NCBI GenBank assembly: GCA_027297745.1
Contig: JAPUHK010000067.1
Location: 1-47,488, forward strand
Length of the DNA stretch: 47,488 bases
Source of the DNA: Planctomycetota bacterium
GTDB taxonomy: Bacteria > Planctomycetota > PLA2
Direction: 5' to 3'
A program made the position numbers and the translations under genes. The notes under the pieces are model-generated. The model saw only the letters and a list, made by a program, of their open reading frames with translations, ran no database searches and was not told the origin of the DNA. How positions within the stretch are numbered: the first letter of the stretch is position 1; the number at the start of each line of letters is the position of its first letter. Positions 24,911-33,291 of the stretch are shown in pieces.

Positions 24911-26239
24911 TCAAGGACCCTCCGGGGCCTCGGCCGACCGCTCGAGGTAGTAGGTGCCCAGCTCCTCGACCAGGGTGTGGTAGCTCTCGGGGGGCTCAGG
25001 CTTCTCGAGGGCGGCCTCGAGAGTCCGGATGGCCTCGTTGAGGTTCCCGGCCTCCCGCCGGCACTGGGCCACCCGGGCCAGCATGTCGGACTCCTCTCCG
25101 CCCGCCTCCAGGGCGCGCAAGTACTCCCGCTCGGCCTCCCTCGGCTTGCGCAGGTCGCGCAGCAGCAGCGAGGCCAGGGCGGTCCGGGCGCGCAGGTGCT
25201 CCGGCTCGGACTCGAGCACCGCCTCATAGATCGTACGGACGTGTTCCGGGCGGCCCTTGTCCCCCTGGGCGTGGCGGTGCAGGACGCGGGCCTGTGAGTA
25301 GAGCTCGGCCGGCGCAGGATCGGTACGCGCCAGCAGCTCGTGCTCATACTCCGTCACCATCAGGCCGAGCTCTTCCGAGTTCTCGAAGATGACCTGCTCG
25401 AGCGTCCCGTTGGAGCGGAACAACTGCAAGCGCACATCGGCTGGATCGATCTCGAGCAAGTCGGCCACCAGGAAGCGGCCATCCGGCAGCGCCGCGATGT
25501 CGAACGCGCGCTGGACCTTCCCCGGCTCGGGGCCGATGGTTACGACACGCTCGACCGCCTCTGCGTTGCCGTCGAGCCGCACGACGCCGGTCGGCTCCTG
25601 CATCTCGTTCTCCGCCAACAGCAGCGCGCCGCCGAAGCCGTCCGCCGCCAGCCGGATGGGAAACTGCAGGTCGGCCTCCAGTGGGTGCGAGCTCACGAAG
25701 GAGCCTCCCAGCTCGTGCACGTGGATACAGGCCGCGCCGGTCTCGGCGATCCAAACGCGCCCCTCCACCTCCGCGATGCCCTGCGGGTAGCTCCAGCGTC
25801 GCTCGGACTCGCCGCCGTGCGGCACGGCGCCCAGCGGATCACCCGTGCGTCCGAGCCGCTGCACACCGTTGAACAGCTCCGCGTCTCCGCAGCAGACCCA
25901 CAGGACATCGCCCGCGAGGAGCAGTGCGCGCGGACCGGCCAGAACACCGGCCTCGTCCTGGTCCTCGCGGGTCGCGGGGCGCCCGAAGCGCTGCAGTTGC
26001 ACGCCGTCCATGCTGAAACGGCGGACACGGCAGTTGCGCGTGTCGGCCAACAGCAGCGTGCCCTCGGGCTCCACGATCACATCGCAGAAGTGCGCCAGCT
26101 CGGGCTCGTACGGAAAGTGGCCGAAGCGCTTGTGGATCCGGCGGGCGGCAAGATCGAAGAACAGCACGTCGCCCGCGTGGGTCGCGAAGATGAGGCGGTC
26201 GGAGCCCGCGGCTGTGATGCCACCGTACATGCACCCCAT
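24911..26239 (-). CDS. NHL-type beta-propeller protein with C-terminal TPRs (442 aa)
   Basis: Residues ~1-300 are propeller-like repeats of NHL style (EPEGTLLLADTRNCRVRRFS, YPQGIAEVEGRVWIAETGAA, AFDIAALPDGRFLVADLLEI). Residues ~310-440 are TPR-like helices (RTIYEAVLESEPEHLRARTALAS, EREYLRALEAGGEESDMLARVA). No signal peptide is apparent from the start MGCMYGGITAAGSDR, so it is probably cytosolic unless the start lies elsewhere. ATG 26230 is an alternative start. Its stop is 34 nt before the rpmG start on the same strand, but relation to ribosomal genes is unclear. Function unknown: a scaffold or reporter-type protein. Confidence 0.75.
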   Translation of the reverse strand: MGCMYGGITAAGSDRLIFATHAGDVLFFDLAARRIHKRFGHFPYEPELAHFCDVIVEPEGTLLLADTRNCRVRRFSMDGVQLQRFGRPATREDQDEAGVLAGPRALLLAGDVLWVCCGDAELFNGVQRLGRTGDPLGAVPHGGESERRWSYPQGIAEVEGRVWIAETGAACIHVHELGGSFVSSHPLEADLQFPIRLAADGFGGALLLAENEMQEPTGVVRLDGNAEAVERVVTIGPEPGKVQRAFDIAALPDGRFLVADLLEIDPADVRLQLFRSNGTLEQVIFENSEELGLMVTEYEHELLARTDPAPAELYSQARVLHRHAQGDKGRPEHVRTIYEAVLESEPEHLRARTALASLLLRDLRKPREAEREYLRALEAGGEESDMLARVAQCRREAGNLNEAIRTLEAALEKPEPPESYHTLVEELGTYYLERSAEAPEGP

Positions 26240-26328
26240 GCTACCGCCCCGCTCTGAGGCTCTGGGGAGGTTCCCTGCGGGCAACGGTCTAGGTATCGCA
26301 CGCCGCCGGGTGGTTTAGGCTGGCACGC

Positions 26329-27078
26329 GTGGAGCCGCACGAGCAGGATCCGGCCGGGCGCTTCTCGAACCGGGCCGCGGACTACGCGCGCTTCAGGCCC
26401 GACTATCCCGAAGCAGCGCTCGACGCGATGTTTGCGGGGCTTCGGGACGAAGTGGTCGCCGCCGACGTAGGGGCAGGGACGGGGATCTCGGCGCGGCAGT
26501 TGGCGGAGCGTGGTGCGCGCGTCTTTGCGATCGAGCCGAACGGCGAGATGCGCGCGGCGGCCGAGCCGCACCCGCGTGTCGATTGGATCGACGCTACGGC
26601 AGGAGACACGGGGCTCGAGGACGCGTGCTGCGACCTCGTGCTTTGCGCGCAGGCGTTCCACTGGTTTGGCCGGGATGCCGCGCTCGAGGAGTTCCGGCGC
26701 ATCCTGCGTCCCGGTGGCCGCATGGCGTTGATCTGGAACCTGCGCGACTCCGCGGATCCGTTCCAGCAGCGTTACACGCGCGTGCTGGCGGGTCTGCAAG
26801 AGCCGTTGCCGCGCGACCGCGAGTACGTAGACGGGTTGCTGCAAGACTCCCCCGGCTTCGGCGACACGCGCAGGCTGGAGTTCGCGCACGCCCAGAGCTT
26901 CACGCTCGAGCAGCTCCTCGGGCGCGCGCGGAGCGTGTCCTACTTTCCGCCGCCGGGGCCGGACCACGAACGGCGCATCGCGGGACTGACGCGGCTTCAC
27001 GAAGAGGCGCGCGACGCGGAAGGCAAGATCGACTTCCGCTACCGCACGCTGCTTTGGCTGGCCGAGCGCGCCCGCTAG
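26329..27078 (+). CDS. Class I SAM-dependent methyltransferase
   Basis: 249 aa. Motif I ADVGAGTGISARQLAERGARVFAIEPN at residues ~44-70 binds SAM. CDLVLCAQAFHWF (motif II region) and FRRILRPGGRMALIWNLRD (post-motif) follow. This is the Methyltransf_11 pattern of the UbiE/tocopherol/small-molecule type. The N-terminus FSNRAADYARFRPDYPEAAL is typical of the subfamily of yeast Crg1/trans-aconitate-like enzymes. Substrate unknown. Start GTG 26329. It is followed by the serine hydrolase gene 11 nt after its stop. Confidence 0.9.
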   Translation: MEPHEQDPAGRFSNRAADYARFRPDYPEAALDAMFAGLRDEVVAADVGAGTGISARQLAERGARVFAIEPNGEMRAAAEPHPRVDWIDATAGDTGLEDACCDLVLCAQAFHWFGRDAALEEFRRILRPGGRMALIWNLRDSADPFQQRYTRVLAGLQEPLPRDREYVDGLLQDSPGFGDTRRLEFAHAQSFTLEQLLGRARSVSYFPPPGPDHERRIAGLTRLHEEARDAEGKIDFRYRTLLWLAERAR

Positions 27079-27089
27079 GATGGGCGCCC

Positions 27090-28328
27090 ATGCCGCGCTT
27101 CCTGCTCATCCTCGCTCTCCTCGTTACAGCCGCCCGCGCGCAGGAGACGGTCCAACCCGAAGCCGCCGGCTTGAGCGCCGAGGGGCTGTCCCTCGTCGAC
27201 GCGGCCTTCGAGAAGATGGTCGAGCGCAAGGGCGTCGCCGGAGCCGTGGTGCTGGTCGCGCGCAACGACAAGGTCGGCTACTTCGAGGTCTTCGGCGAGC
27301 AGGCCCCCGGGCAGCCGATGCGCAAGGACACCATCTTCCGTATCTACTCGATGAGCAAACCCGTCACCAGCGTGGCGGCCCTGATCCTCGTCGAGGAAGG
27401 CAAGCTCACGCTCGACGATCCCGTGACGAAGTACGTGCCCGTACTGGCCGGGGTGAAGGTGCAGGGCAAGCAAGAGAACGAGGGCATACCGCAGCGCACC
27501 GCTACGGTGAAGGACCTGCTGCTGCACACGGCGGGCTTCAGCTATGGCTTCGGGATCGGTCCCGTGGACGGCCGGTACCGGCAGGCAAAGCTGCTCCAGT
27601 CAAAGGACTTGAAAAAGATGATGCGCAAGCTGAGCGCCCTTCCACTCGTGCGCGAGCCGGGCACGAAGTGGCACTACAGCGTGGGCACCGATGTGCTCGG
27701 GCGTGTGATCGAGGTCGCCTCCGGCCAGGCGCTGGACCGCTTCCTGCAGGAGCGCGTCTTCGGCCCGCTGGGCATGCGGGACACGGGCTTTTCGGTGCCG
27801 AAGGAGAAGCTCCCACGCTTCGCGGCGAACTACGGGCCCGCGGCGCAGGGCGAGTTGCGCCTGGTCGACGCGCCCGCCACGAGCCGTTTCGGCGGCACCG
27901 TCACGCTCTTCTCGGGCGGCGGCGGGCTGGTGTCGACGGCGGCGGACTACTTGCGCTTTTGCCGCATGCTGCAGCGCGGCGGCGAATTGGATCAAAAGCG
28001 CATCCTCAAGCGGGAAACCGTGGCCATGATGACCGGCAACCAGCTGCCTGAGGCACTGGTGCCCATCTCCATGGGCGCGTTCAAGATGCCGGGGACGGGC
28101 TTCGGGCTCGGCTTCGCCGTGCGCATGGCTGAAAAACCCGCTCAGGAGCACGGCGAGTACGGGTGGGCCGGCGCCGCCAGCACGGGGTTCAGCATCGCCC
28201 CCGCCGCGGACCTGATCGTGATCACGATGGTCCAGTACATGCCCTTCAACGGGCGCTTCCACCGGACGGCGAAGGGCCTGGCCTACAAGGCAGTCCTGAA
28301 GCCGGAGCCGAGCGCCGCTAGGGATTGA
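27090..28328 (+). CDS. Secreted beta-lactamase-fold serine hydrolase (class C/EstB-like)
   Basis: 412 aa with signal peptide (MPRFLLILALLVTAARA). Catalytic SxxK is S87-M-S-K90 (YSMSKPVTSVAALIL). A Tyr motif YSV at 196-198 occupies the YxN site, as in EstB-type esterases. The C-terminal block is YGWAGAASTGFSI, with GWAGA for the usual KTG-like turn. LLLHTAGFSYG and FLQERVFGPLGMRDTGF are family hallmarks. Relatives include esterases, D-amino-peptidases and LovD-like transferases; a true beta-lactamase is unlikely. Start ATG 27090 is 12 nt after the previous stop; its 3' end overlaps the convergent lactonase gene by 11 bp. Confidence 0.9.
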   Translation: MPRFLLILALLVTAARAQETVQPEAAGLSAEGLSLVDAAFEKMVERKGVAGAVVLVARNDKVGYFEVFGEQAPGQPMRKDTIFRIYSMSKPVTSVAALILVEEGKLTLDDPVTKYVPVLAGVKVQGKQENEGIPQRTATVKDLLLHTAGFSYGFGIGPVDGRYRQAKLLQSKDLKKMMRKLSALPLVREPGTKWHYSVGTDVLGRVIEVASGQALDRFLQERVFGPLGMRDTGFSVPKEKLPRFAANYGPAAQGELRLVDAPATSRFGGTVTLFSGGGGLVSTAADYLRFCRMLQRGGELDQKRILKRETVAMMTGNQLPEALVPISMGAFKMPGTGFGLGFAVRMAEKPAQEHGEYGWAGAASTGFSIAPAADLIVITMVQYMPFNGRFHRTAKGLAYKAVLKPEPSAARD

Positions 28329-29502
28329 CGTTCAGTGCCAGCCGGATCACGTCGATTTGCCGGCCGGGCAGCATGTAACGCGGCGTGGCGGCGAAATCGA
28401 TCGTGTTGCCGGTCACCTCGAACACGTAAAGCCCCTGGCCGATGTGATCGGAGACGTACAGGAAGCGGCCGTCCGCCGAGAAGACCATCCCCTCGGGCCC
28501 CCCTCCGCGTTCGTGCATGGCGAGCGGCGCGCCGGCCGGGGTCAGCGTGCCGTCGCCGTTGACGGTGTAGAGGCCGACGGTCGCCGTCGGCCTCTCGCCG
28601 CCCACGGCGATCAAAGCGCCGCCGGGCTGAACCGTGATCAACTCGAACAGCCCCATACCGGGGAAGGCGTAAGGTGAACCTGCCAGGCGCGTGAGAGCGC
28701 CACTTGCCTCGATCTGGAATGCGTCGACCGAGCCGGCCTGGGCGAGCGAGCAGTAGAGCTTGTCGGCGATCGCAACGAGGTAGTCGGGCCGAATGTTCGT
28801 GCTCACAACGGCCACCTCGGTCGGATCGCCCATCCCGTTCACGACGAACGCGCCCTGCGCATCGAGTTGAAAGCCGACGATGTTGCTCGTGGTCTCGAAG
28901 CCGACGTACAGCACGTCGCCCACTTGCAGCATCGTCTCGACGTGGTTGCCGGAAGGGGTGACGATCGACTGCGCAAGCGTCAAGGCGCCGGCGGCATCGA
29001 CGCTGTACCGGCTGATCGTGCTGTGGTCGTGATAGCCCACGTAGATCATGTCGCCCGCGGGCGAGACCTTGATCACGCTCACGGGCTGAAACTGCGCGAG
29101 GAACGGCGAACCAAACACCGGCACCGGTCGGCCGGCGCCGTCGAGGTCCAAGACCGCGATCCTCCTGGTCAGGTTCGAGCCGAAGAAGATCCGGCGCCGC
29201 GCGGGATCGGCGGCAAGCGTCTCCGCATCGCTGATCTGGACCCCGACGTTCGCGGGGGAGCCGGCCAGGAGACCGACCTGGCCCGTCGCCGGGTCGAGCG
29301 AGAGCACGGCCAGGCTCTCGGTGGTGCCTTCCGAGCTCACGACCAGCACGTCGCCCGAGGCAAAGCCGGGAGGCGGCGTCAGCGCGATCGGATCTGTGAC
29401 GGGCGGCAGGACTGCGCCGCTGTCCGAGCAACCGCCCAAGACGGCGCCGAGCATGACGAGCAAAAGGGGGACGAGTCTGGTTTTGGAGCGCAGGGTCCTC
29501 AC
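28318..29502 (-). CDS. Lactonase-like beta-propeller lipoprotein (394 aa)
   Basis: Lipoprotein signal with lipobox LGAVLGGC. Propeller repeats follow (LAVLSLDPATGQVGLLAGSP, PVSVIKVSPAGDMIYVGYHDH, VNGDGTLTPAGAPLAMHERG). Repeats such as GMVFSADGRFLYVSDHIGQGLYVFEV match the 7-bladed YncE/6-phosphogluconolactonase-like (Pgl) family. Without known active-site residues visible, a structural or binding role is as likely as an enzymatic one. Start GTG 29502 was chosen for its Shine-Dalgarno (GAGGAG, 8 nt upstream). The end overlaps the convergent serine hydrolase gene by 11 bp. Confidence 0.85.
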   Translation of the reverse strand: MRTLRSKTRLVPLLLVMLGAVLGGCSDSGAVLPPVTDPIALTPPPGFASGDVLVVSSEGTTESLAVLSLDPATGQVGLLAGSPANVGVQISDAETLAADPARRRIFFGSNLTRRIAVLDLDGAGRPVPVFGSPFLAQFQPVSVIKVSPAGDMIYVGYHDHSTISRYSVDAAGALTLAQSIVTPSGNHVETMLQVGDVLYVGFETTSNIVGFQLDAQGAFVVNGMGDPTEVAVVSTNIRPDYLVAIADKLYCSLAQAGSVDAFQIEASGALTRLAGSPYAFPGMGLFELITVQPGGALIAVGGERPTATVGLYTVNGDGTLTPAGAPLAMHERGGGPEGMVFSADGRFLYVSDHIGQGLYVFEVTGNTIDFAATPRYMLPGRQIDVIRLALNVNP

Positions 29503-29688
29503 CGGTGTTCTCCTCTGCCGTTGCAGGCGTGTTTCCAAGACTAGCCCACACATCGGCGCGCGCCCCCCGGCGATCCAGTTCTGAGACGGTCCGGCCTGAA
29601 AGGCCCCGACGGTGGGGGCTTGCCGGGAGCGGAGAGGTCCCTGGGAAAACCGGACAAGGCCGCCGAGTGGCGCGCGAAGCTGAAGTAG

Positions 29689-30114
29689 CTAGGCGTCGTG
29701 ACCGGGGACTGCCTCGTCGTCGAGCAGCTCGATCTGTGCCTTCTTCACGCGCCGGAAACGAAGGATCACGATAGTGCCGGTGAGCGCGGCGGCGCCGAGC
29801 AGAGCCGCGAGCCACCACGGCAGAGCGTCGCGGGAGTAGAGCAACCACGCGCTCAGGGACACCGCCGTCCAGACGATCCCGACCGTGATCCAGCGCACCC
29901 GGACAGGAATCGGCTTGCTGCCGTCGAGGAACGGGCGATAGGGGCGGAACAGGCGATGCTCGAGCAGTCGCCTCCCGAGCTCGGGGTTGGAGCGCGCGAA
30001 GCACCACGCGGCCAGCAGCAGAAACGGCGTCGTCGGCAGAACGGGCAGCACCGCGCCCAGAAACCCGAGACCAACGAAGACAGTCCCGGCGGCGGTCAAC
30101 GCGAGACGGCGCAC
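29689..30114 (-). CDS. YbaN/DUF454-family inner-membrane protein (141 aa)
   Basis: FLGAVLPVLPTTPFLLLAAWCFARSNPELGRRLLEH is the diagnostic DUF454/YbaN segment at residues ~20-55. Two further hydrophobic segments follow (IVWTAVSLSAWLLY, WWLAALLGAAALTGTIVIL) and a charged C-terminus. Length 120-145 aa is usual. Family function is uncertain; members are small inner-membrane proteins. Start taken at GTG 30114 (VRRLALTAAGTVFVG); a longer in-frame reading to 30249 would overlap the divergent AhpD-like gene and lacks homology. Divergent from the AhpD-like gene by 110 bp. Confidence 0.8.
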   Translation of the reverse strand: MRRLALTAAGTVFVGLGFLGAVLPVLPTTPFLLLAAWCFARSNPELGRRLLEHRLFRPYRPFLDGSKPIPVRVRWITVGIVWTAVSLSAWLLYSRDALPWWLAALLGAAALTGTIVILRFRRVKKAQIELLDDEAVPGHDA

Positions 30115-30224
30115 AGCGGAATGGTAGCTGCGGGCGCGCGGACAGCCAGCGCCGGGCAAAGCCCGCGCCTGGCTCTGATAGGCTTGGGTTGACGCCGTCG
30201 GTCCTGCTGGGCAGGATCGGCCCC

Positions 30225-30818
30225 ATGACTTGGATTCGTACACGCGCACTGGCAGAGCCCGAGGTCGCGCAGGCGGTGCGAGACGCGATGGAAGGCTACC
30301 CGCCCGAATACGCGCCCTCGCGCCGCCACAAGCGCAAGCTCCCCGAGGCGGTCATGAACGACAGCATCGTCCGGGCGCACTCGCTGATGCCGAAAGCGAT
30401 GCGGCACGTTTTTGCCGGCTACGGCGCCATGCTCGATCCACAGCTGCCGCTCGCGCGCCGCGACCACGAGATGATCGCCGTGGTCGTCTCCACGCTGAAC
30501 GACTGCTACTACTGACAAGAAGCCCACGCAGAGTTGCTGCGTGCCGTGACCGAGGATGACGCGCTGGTAGCGGCGCTTCGCGAGGACTGGCGGGCCGCCA
30601 ACCTGACTGAGCCGGAGCGCGCGATGCTCGGCTACGCCGACAAGCTGACCCGCTCTCCCGCTGGAACGGGCTCGGCGGACCTGGACGGCCTGCGCGCCGT
30701 TGGTTTCGACGACACGGCGATCCTGCAAATCACGCTGATCGCGTCGTTCTTCAACTACGTCAACCGCGCGGCGGACGGCCTGGGCGTCGGGCGGGGCGGC
30801 GCAGAGCCCGCCGGCTAG
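30225..30818 (+). CDS. AhpD-like peroxidase-related protein, candidate selenoprotein (in-frame TGA)
   Basis: Read through one in-frame TGA (30513-30515), the gene gives 197 residues, the normal length for the uncharacterised peroxidase-related (AhpD/CMD fold) family. The active site reads NDCYY-[TGA]-QEAHAELL: Cys94-x-x-TGA97-x-x-x-His101, exactly where the family has CxxCxxxH. Both halves fit the family: SIVRAHSLMPKAMRHVFAGY and RDHEMIAVVVSTLNDCYY before, LTEPERAMLGYADKLTRSP and LQITLIASFFNYVNRAADGLG after. A stem-loop right after the TGA has bacterial SECIS features. I infer selenocysteine at 97; a sequencing error or pseudogene is the alternative. Start ATG 30225 has AGGA about 9 nt upstream. 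The protein would reduce peroxides or serve a related thiol role in the cytosol. Confidence 0.85.
30513..30543 (+). promoter_or_regulatory. Candidate bacterial SECIS element
   Basis: TGA (30513-30515), then 9 nt, then stem CACGCAG (30525-30531), loop AGTTG (30532-30536) and CTGCGTG (30537-30543), a perfect 7-bp stem. The apical loop begins 16 nt after the TGA and has a G in its second position. Both properties match the usual bacterial SECIS description (loop 16-37 nt after UGA, G in the first two loop bases). Confidence 0.65.
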
Positions 30819-30949
30819 CGGGCGGCGGCCAGCCGCCGCCCGAGCTCGCGGCGCAGCCGCTGGAGACGCAGGACCTGCACGCGCAACGCCGTGGGGCAGT
30901 GCGCCTGCTGGAGGTAACGCTTGGCCACGGCCGCGTAGGACGTGAGCAC
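30815..30949 (-). CDS. Possible small basic protein (44 aa)
   Basis: Open frame from GTG 30949 to TAG 30815, reading VLTSYAAVAKRYLQQAHCPT followed by a Leu/Arg-rich amphipathic helix (LRVQVLRLQRLRRELGRRL). The same frame is open farther upstream to a stop inside the end of the next lipoprotein gene. The amphipathic composition looks protein-like, but there is no clear start signal and the frame is GC-rich enough to be open by chance. Its last codons overlap a strong hairpin that suits the convergent AhpD-like gene better. Confidence 0.25.
   Translation of the reverse strand: MLTSYAAVAKRYLQQAHCPTALRVQVLRLQRLRRELGRRLAAAR
30820..30841 (+). terminator. 10-bp GC hairpin after the AhpD-like gene
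   Basis: GGGCGGCGGC (30820-30829) pairs with GCCGCCGCCC (30832-30841) around a 2-nt loop (more realistically 9 bp around 4 nt). It starts one base after the AhpD-like stop. No T run follows, so termination strength is uncertain. Confidence 0.5.
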
Positions 30950-31010
30950 GCTGCTGGGAATGTCGGCCGCCGGAGGATACGCGGGCCCGGGCGGCTCGTG
31001 GAGGTGCCGG

Positions 31011-31775
31011 CTATTCGCGGCCGAAGGCGGTCAGCTCGATGCGGCCGTCGTCATGCTCTTCGGAGAGCATGCCCACGCCGGGTCCGTAGATGATCAGGTC
31101 CTGATCGTCCGGGTCGTCGGGGTTCTCGAGCACCTGCAGACAGTTGTCGAACTGGCCCACGGGCACCGACTCGCTCTCGCTGACGGAGAGCACGACGACC
31201 GTGTCCTGCCCATCCGGCCGGATCTCCACATACACGTCCCCCACCTGCGGATCCGCGGCGAGGAACAGCCAGGGCAAGGCCCCCTCCTCGCCGGCCAGCC
31301 ATGAGTCGTCGTCGAGCACGAACAAGCCCTCTTCCAATGCGAAGGAGGCTTCGCCGAACTTCCAGACGTTGCCCTGCTGGTCCTGTGCGAACCACTCCGT
31401 GGTCACCTCGACCAGCTCGCCGTCCAGGTAGACCTGCTGGAACGCCTGCGTGCACTCCACATCGAGGATCACGCGGTAGCCGTGCAGGACGCGAATCTCG
31501 TCGCGCCGCGGCAAGCCCTCCTTGTCCCCCTCGTAGATGCGGAAGGTCCCGGGCTCGAGCGGGAAGTAGGCATGCTGCACGACGGGCAGGAACGTCTCAC
31601 TCACCACCGGGTCCGGCGTCGGGAGGATGGTTCCGGTGGCCTGGCCTACCGGCGCGCCGGACGCGGGCGTCTCGGCGGTTGCGCCCGCAGCCACGAAGAC
31701 ATCGTCCGGATCGAAGTCGCCCTGGCAGCCGGCAGCCGCCGCGAACAGGAAGAGGAGGATCGGCGCGTACTTCAC
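31011..31775 (-). CDS. Lipoprotein with one 'DWxAQDxxGNVW' domain (254 aa)
   Basis: Lipoprotein signal (MKYAPILLFLFAAAAGC), a linker, then one copy of a domain that is triplicated in the gene at 35041-37113. Shared landmarks are FPLEPGTFRIYEG, TEWFAQDQQGNVWKFGE, WLAGEEGALPWLFLAADPQVGDVY, FDNCLQVLE and IIYGPGVGMLSEE. The domain is familiar as a widespread secreted domain of unknown function; no catalytic residues stand out. Start GTG 31775 has a strong AAGGAG 7 nt upstream. Its promoter carries TAAG-N7-TAAG direct repeats (31813-31827 on the minus strand) with a GATACT -10-like box 10 nt downstream, suggesting control by the neighbouring OmpR-type regulator. Confidence 0.75.
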   Translation of the reverse strand: MKYAPILLFLFAAAAGCQGDFDPDDVFVAAGATAETPASGAPVGQATGTILPTPDPVVSETFLPVVQHAYFPLEPGTFRIYEGDKEGLPRRDEIRVLHGYRVILDVECTQAFQQVYLDGELVEVTTEWFAQDQQGNVWKFGEASFALEEGLFVLDDDSWLAGEEGALPWLFLAADPQVGDVYVEIRPDGQDTVVVLSVSESESVPVGQFDNCLQVLENPDDPDDQDLIIYGPGVGMLSEEHDDGRIELTAFGRE

Positions 31776-31812
31776 AGCTCGTCTCCTTGATAGCGGAGTA
31801 TCCCGTATGAAG

Positions 31813-31827
31813 CTTACGAGAAGCTTA
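31813..31827 (-). promoter_or_regulatory. TAAG-N7-TAAG direct repeat, site A
   Basis: On the minus strand TAAG occurs at 31816-31813 and 31827-31824, an 11-bp period, within a 9-bp exact repeat (AAGCTTACG on the plus strand at 31810-31818 and 31821-31829). After the proximal TAAG come 10 nt and then GATACT. It is 37 nt upstream of the GTG at 31775. Tandem 11-bp repeats are the usual binding pattern of OmpR/PhoB-type regulators. Confidence 0.6.
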
Positions 31828-31845
31828 CGCCCGCCTTGGCGGGCG
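31828..31845 (-). terminator. 8-bp hairpin after the histidine kinase gene
   Basis: CGCCCGCC (31828-31835), loop TT, GGCGGGCG (31838-31845); realistic folding gives 7 bp and a 4-nt loop. It begins 8 nt after the kinase stop on the minus strand and abuts operator site A, separating the kinase operon from the lipoprotein gene. Confidence 0.5.
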
Positions 31846-31853
31846 CCGCCATT

Positions 31854-33287
31854 CTAGGTGTTTTCGAGGGCAGGCCCGGCCATGCGGACCGTGAACGTCC
31901 CATTCTGATCCTGGGTGAAGCCGACCTCGAGCCGCAGGAGCGCCGCGAGCGCGGACACGACCGAGAGCCCGAGCCCCGCATGTGCAGCGGAGGAGCGCGC
32001 CTCGTCCTTGCGCCAGAACGGTTCGGCAAGCCGCTCGAGGTCCGCCTTTCCGAGCGGCTCCGCCGGGTTGCTGATGTCCAACTGGAAGCGGTCGCCGTTC
32101 CGGATGCCTGCGCAGAGAATCTCGCCCTCCGGCCGGGAGTAGCTCAGCGCGTTGCCGAGCACGTTCGCAAAGACGATCTCGAGCTTGCCCGGATCGGACT
32201 GGATGACGAGGTCCTCGGGCAGGTCAAGGCGGAACGTCAGGCCGTTGTACGACGAACCCGCAGTCAGGCGGGACCAGGTCGATGCAATGATCTGCTTCAG
32301 GTTCGTCGGCGAGCTCACGACCACCTCCACGCCGGCCTGGCAGCGCGCCAGCAGGAGCAGGTCCGCGATCACGGTTTCCATGCGTCCGGCGATGTCCGTG
32401 ACGTCGTCGAAGAAGCGCACGATCGAGGCCTGATCCTCTGGCCATTTCGAGCCGACCTCCGCCAACGCGCGCAGCTCCGCGATCGGCGTGCGCAACTCGT
32501 GGGCGACGTTTCCGGTGAAGCGCCGGGCCCGTTCGAAAGACTCACCAAGACGCTCCAACAGGGCATTGAGCTGGTCCACGATGGGCTGCAGCTCCTGCGG
32601 GGTGCGCGCCAGGCGGACGCGCACACTCAGGTTGTGGGCATCCAGCACCTGCACCTGGGTGGCGATCGATGCGAGCGGACGGAAGCCGGCGGCCAGCGCC
32701 CGCCAGACCAGGACCACGGCCAGCAGCGTGGCTATGGCGCCGACGCCGAAGATCACGAGCCGCATCGTCCCGAGCAACGTGTCGAGTCGCCCGCGGCCGC
32801 GCGCTACAACCAGCACGACTCTCAGGGTCTTGCCGGACGCCGCGTCAGCGGGCTGCTCGCTGTCGTCCTCGCCGGGCCCCGAGGGGGTGAAGGCCCACTG
32901 CACCAGGCGCCCCGGGCGCCCGTCCGGAAGCGGCGCGTCGCGGATCGCGGGAGCGTCGCCGATGGACTCGAGGCGTGGCAGGTCGCGGCCGAGACGTTGC
33001 AGCTGTGACGTGCGATAGATCACCTTGCCGTTGTCGAGCCAGTACTGGAAATAGTCCGGCTTGTCGTCCCGCTCGAAATCCGGGTCGGCGGAGTAGTCGA
33101 ACTCGATGTTGCCCGCCTCCTGCTCCGTGAGCCCCATGAGCGCGCCCGCCTTGGCCAGCAGTGCCATGTCGAACGCGTCCGTTGCCTGGTCTCCGAGCAG
33201 GTCGGACACGTAGACGCCGCCGCCCAGGATGAGCACGGCGAAGCCCGCCGCAAGCACGAGCATCAGGCGCCGGCGCACGGAGTACAT
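31854..33287 (-). CDS. Two-component sensor histidine kinase (477 aa)
   Basis: TM1 near 8-28, a ~145-residue periplasmic sensor region, TM2 near 176-197, then HAMP (198-250). The dimerisation domain has FTGNVAHELRTPIAEL with His263 as phospho-acceptor. The ATPase domain shows VFANVLGNALSYSRPEG (N box), ISNPAEPLGKADLERLAEPFWR and AGLGLSVVSAL (G box). This is an EnvZ/QseC-type HPK1 kinase. The sensed signal is unknown; the sensor region contains no recognised domain. It follows its response regulator by 4 nt and is likely in one operon with the regulator and the PepSY protein upstream. Confidence 0.95.
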   Translation of the reverse strand: MYSVRRRLMLVLAAGFAVLILGGGVYVSDLLGDQATDAFDMALLAKAGALMGLTEQEAGNIEFDYSADPDFERDDKPDYFQYWLDNGKVIYRTSQLQRLGRDLPRLESIGDAPAIRDAPLPDGRPGRLVQWAFTPSGPGEDDSEQPADAASGKTLRVVLVVARGRGRLDTLLGTMRLVIFGVGAIATLLAVVLVWRALAAGFRPLASIATQVQVLDAHNLSVRVRLARTPQELQPIVDQLNALLERLGESFERARRFTGNVAHELRTPIAELRALAEVGSKWPEDQASIVRFFDDVTDIAGRMETVIADLLLLARCQAGVEVVVSSPTNLKQIIASTWSRLTAGSSYNGLTFRLDLPEDLVIQSDPGKLEIVFANVLGNALSYSRPEGEILCAGIRNGDRFQLDISNPAEPLGKADLERLAEPFWRKDEARSSAAHAGLGLSVVSALAALLRLEVGFTQDQNGTFTVRMAGPALENT

Positions 33288-33291
33288 GGGC

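Noticed and set aside
26583-27089. Upstream in-frame extension of the serine hydrolase
   Set aside because: It overlaps the methyltransferase out of frame; a good signal peptide starts at 27090.
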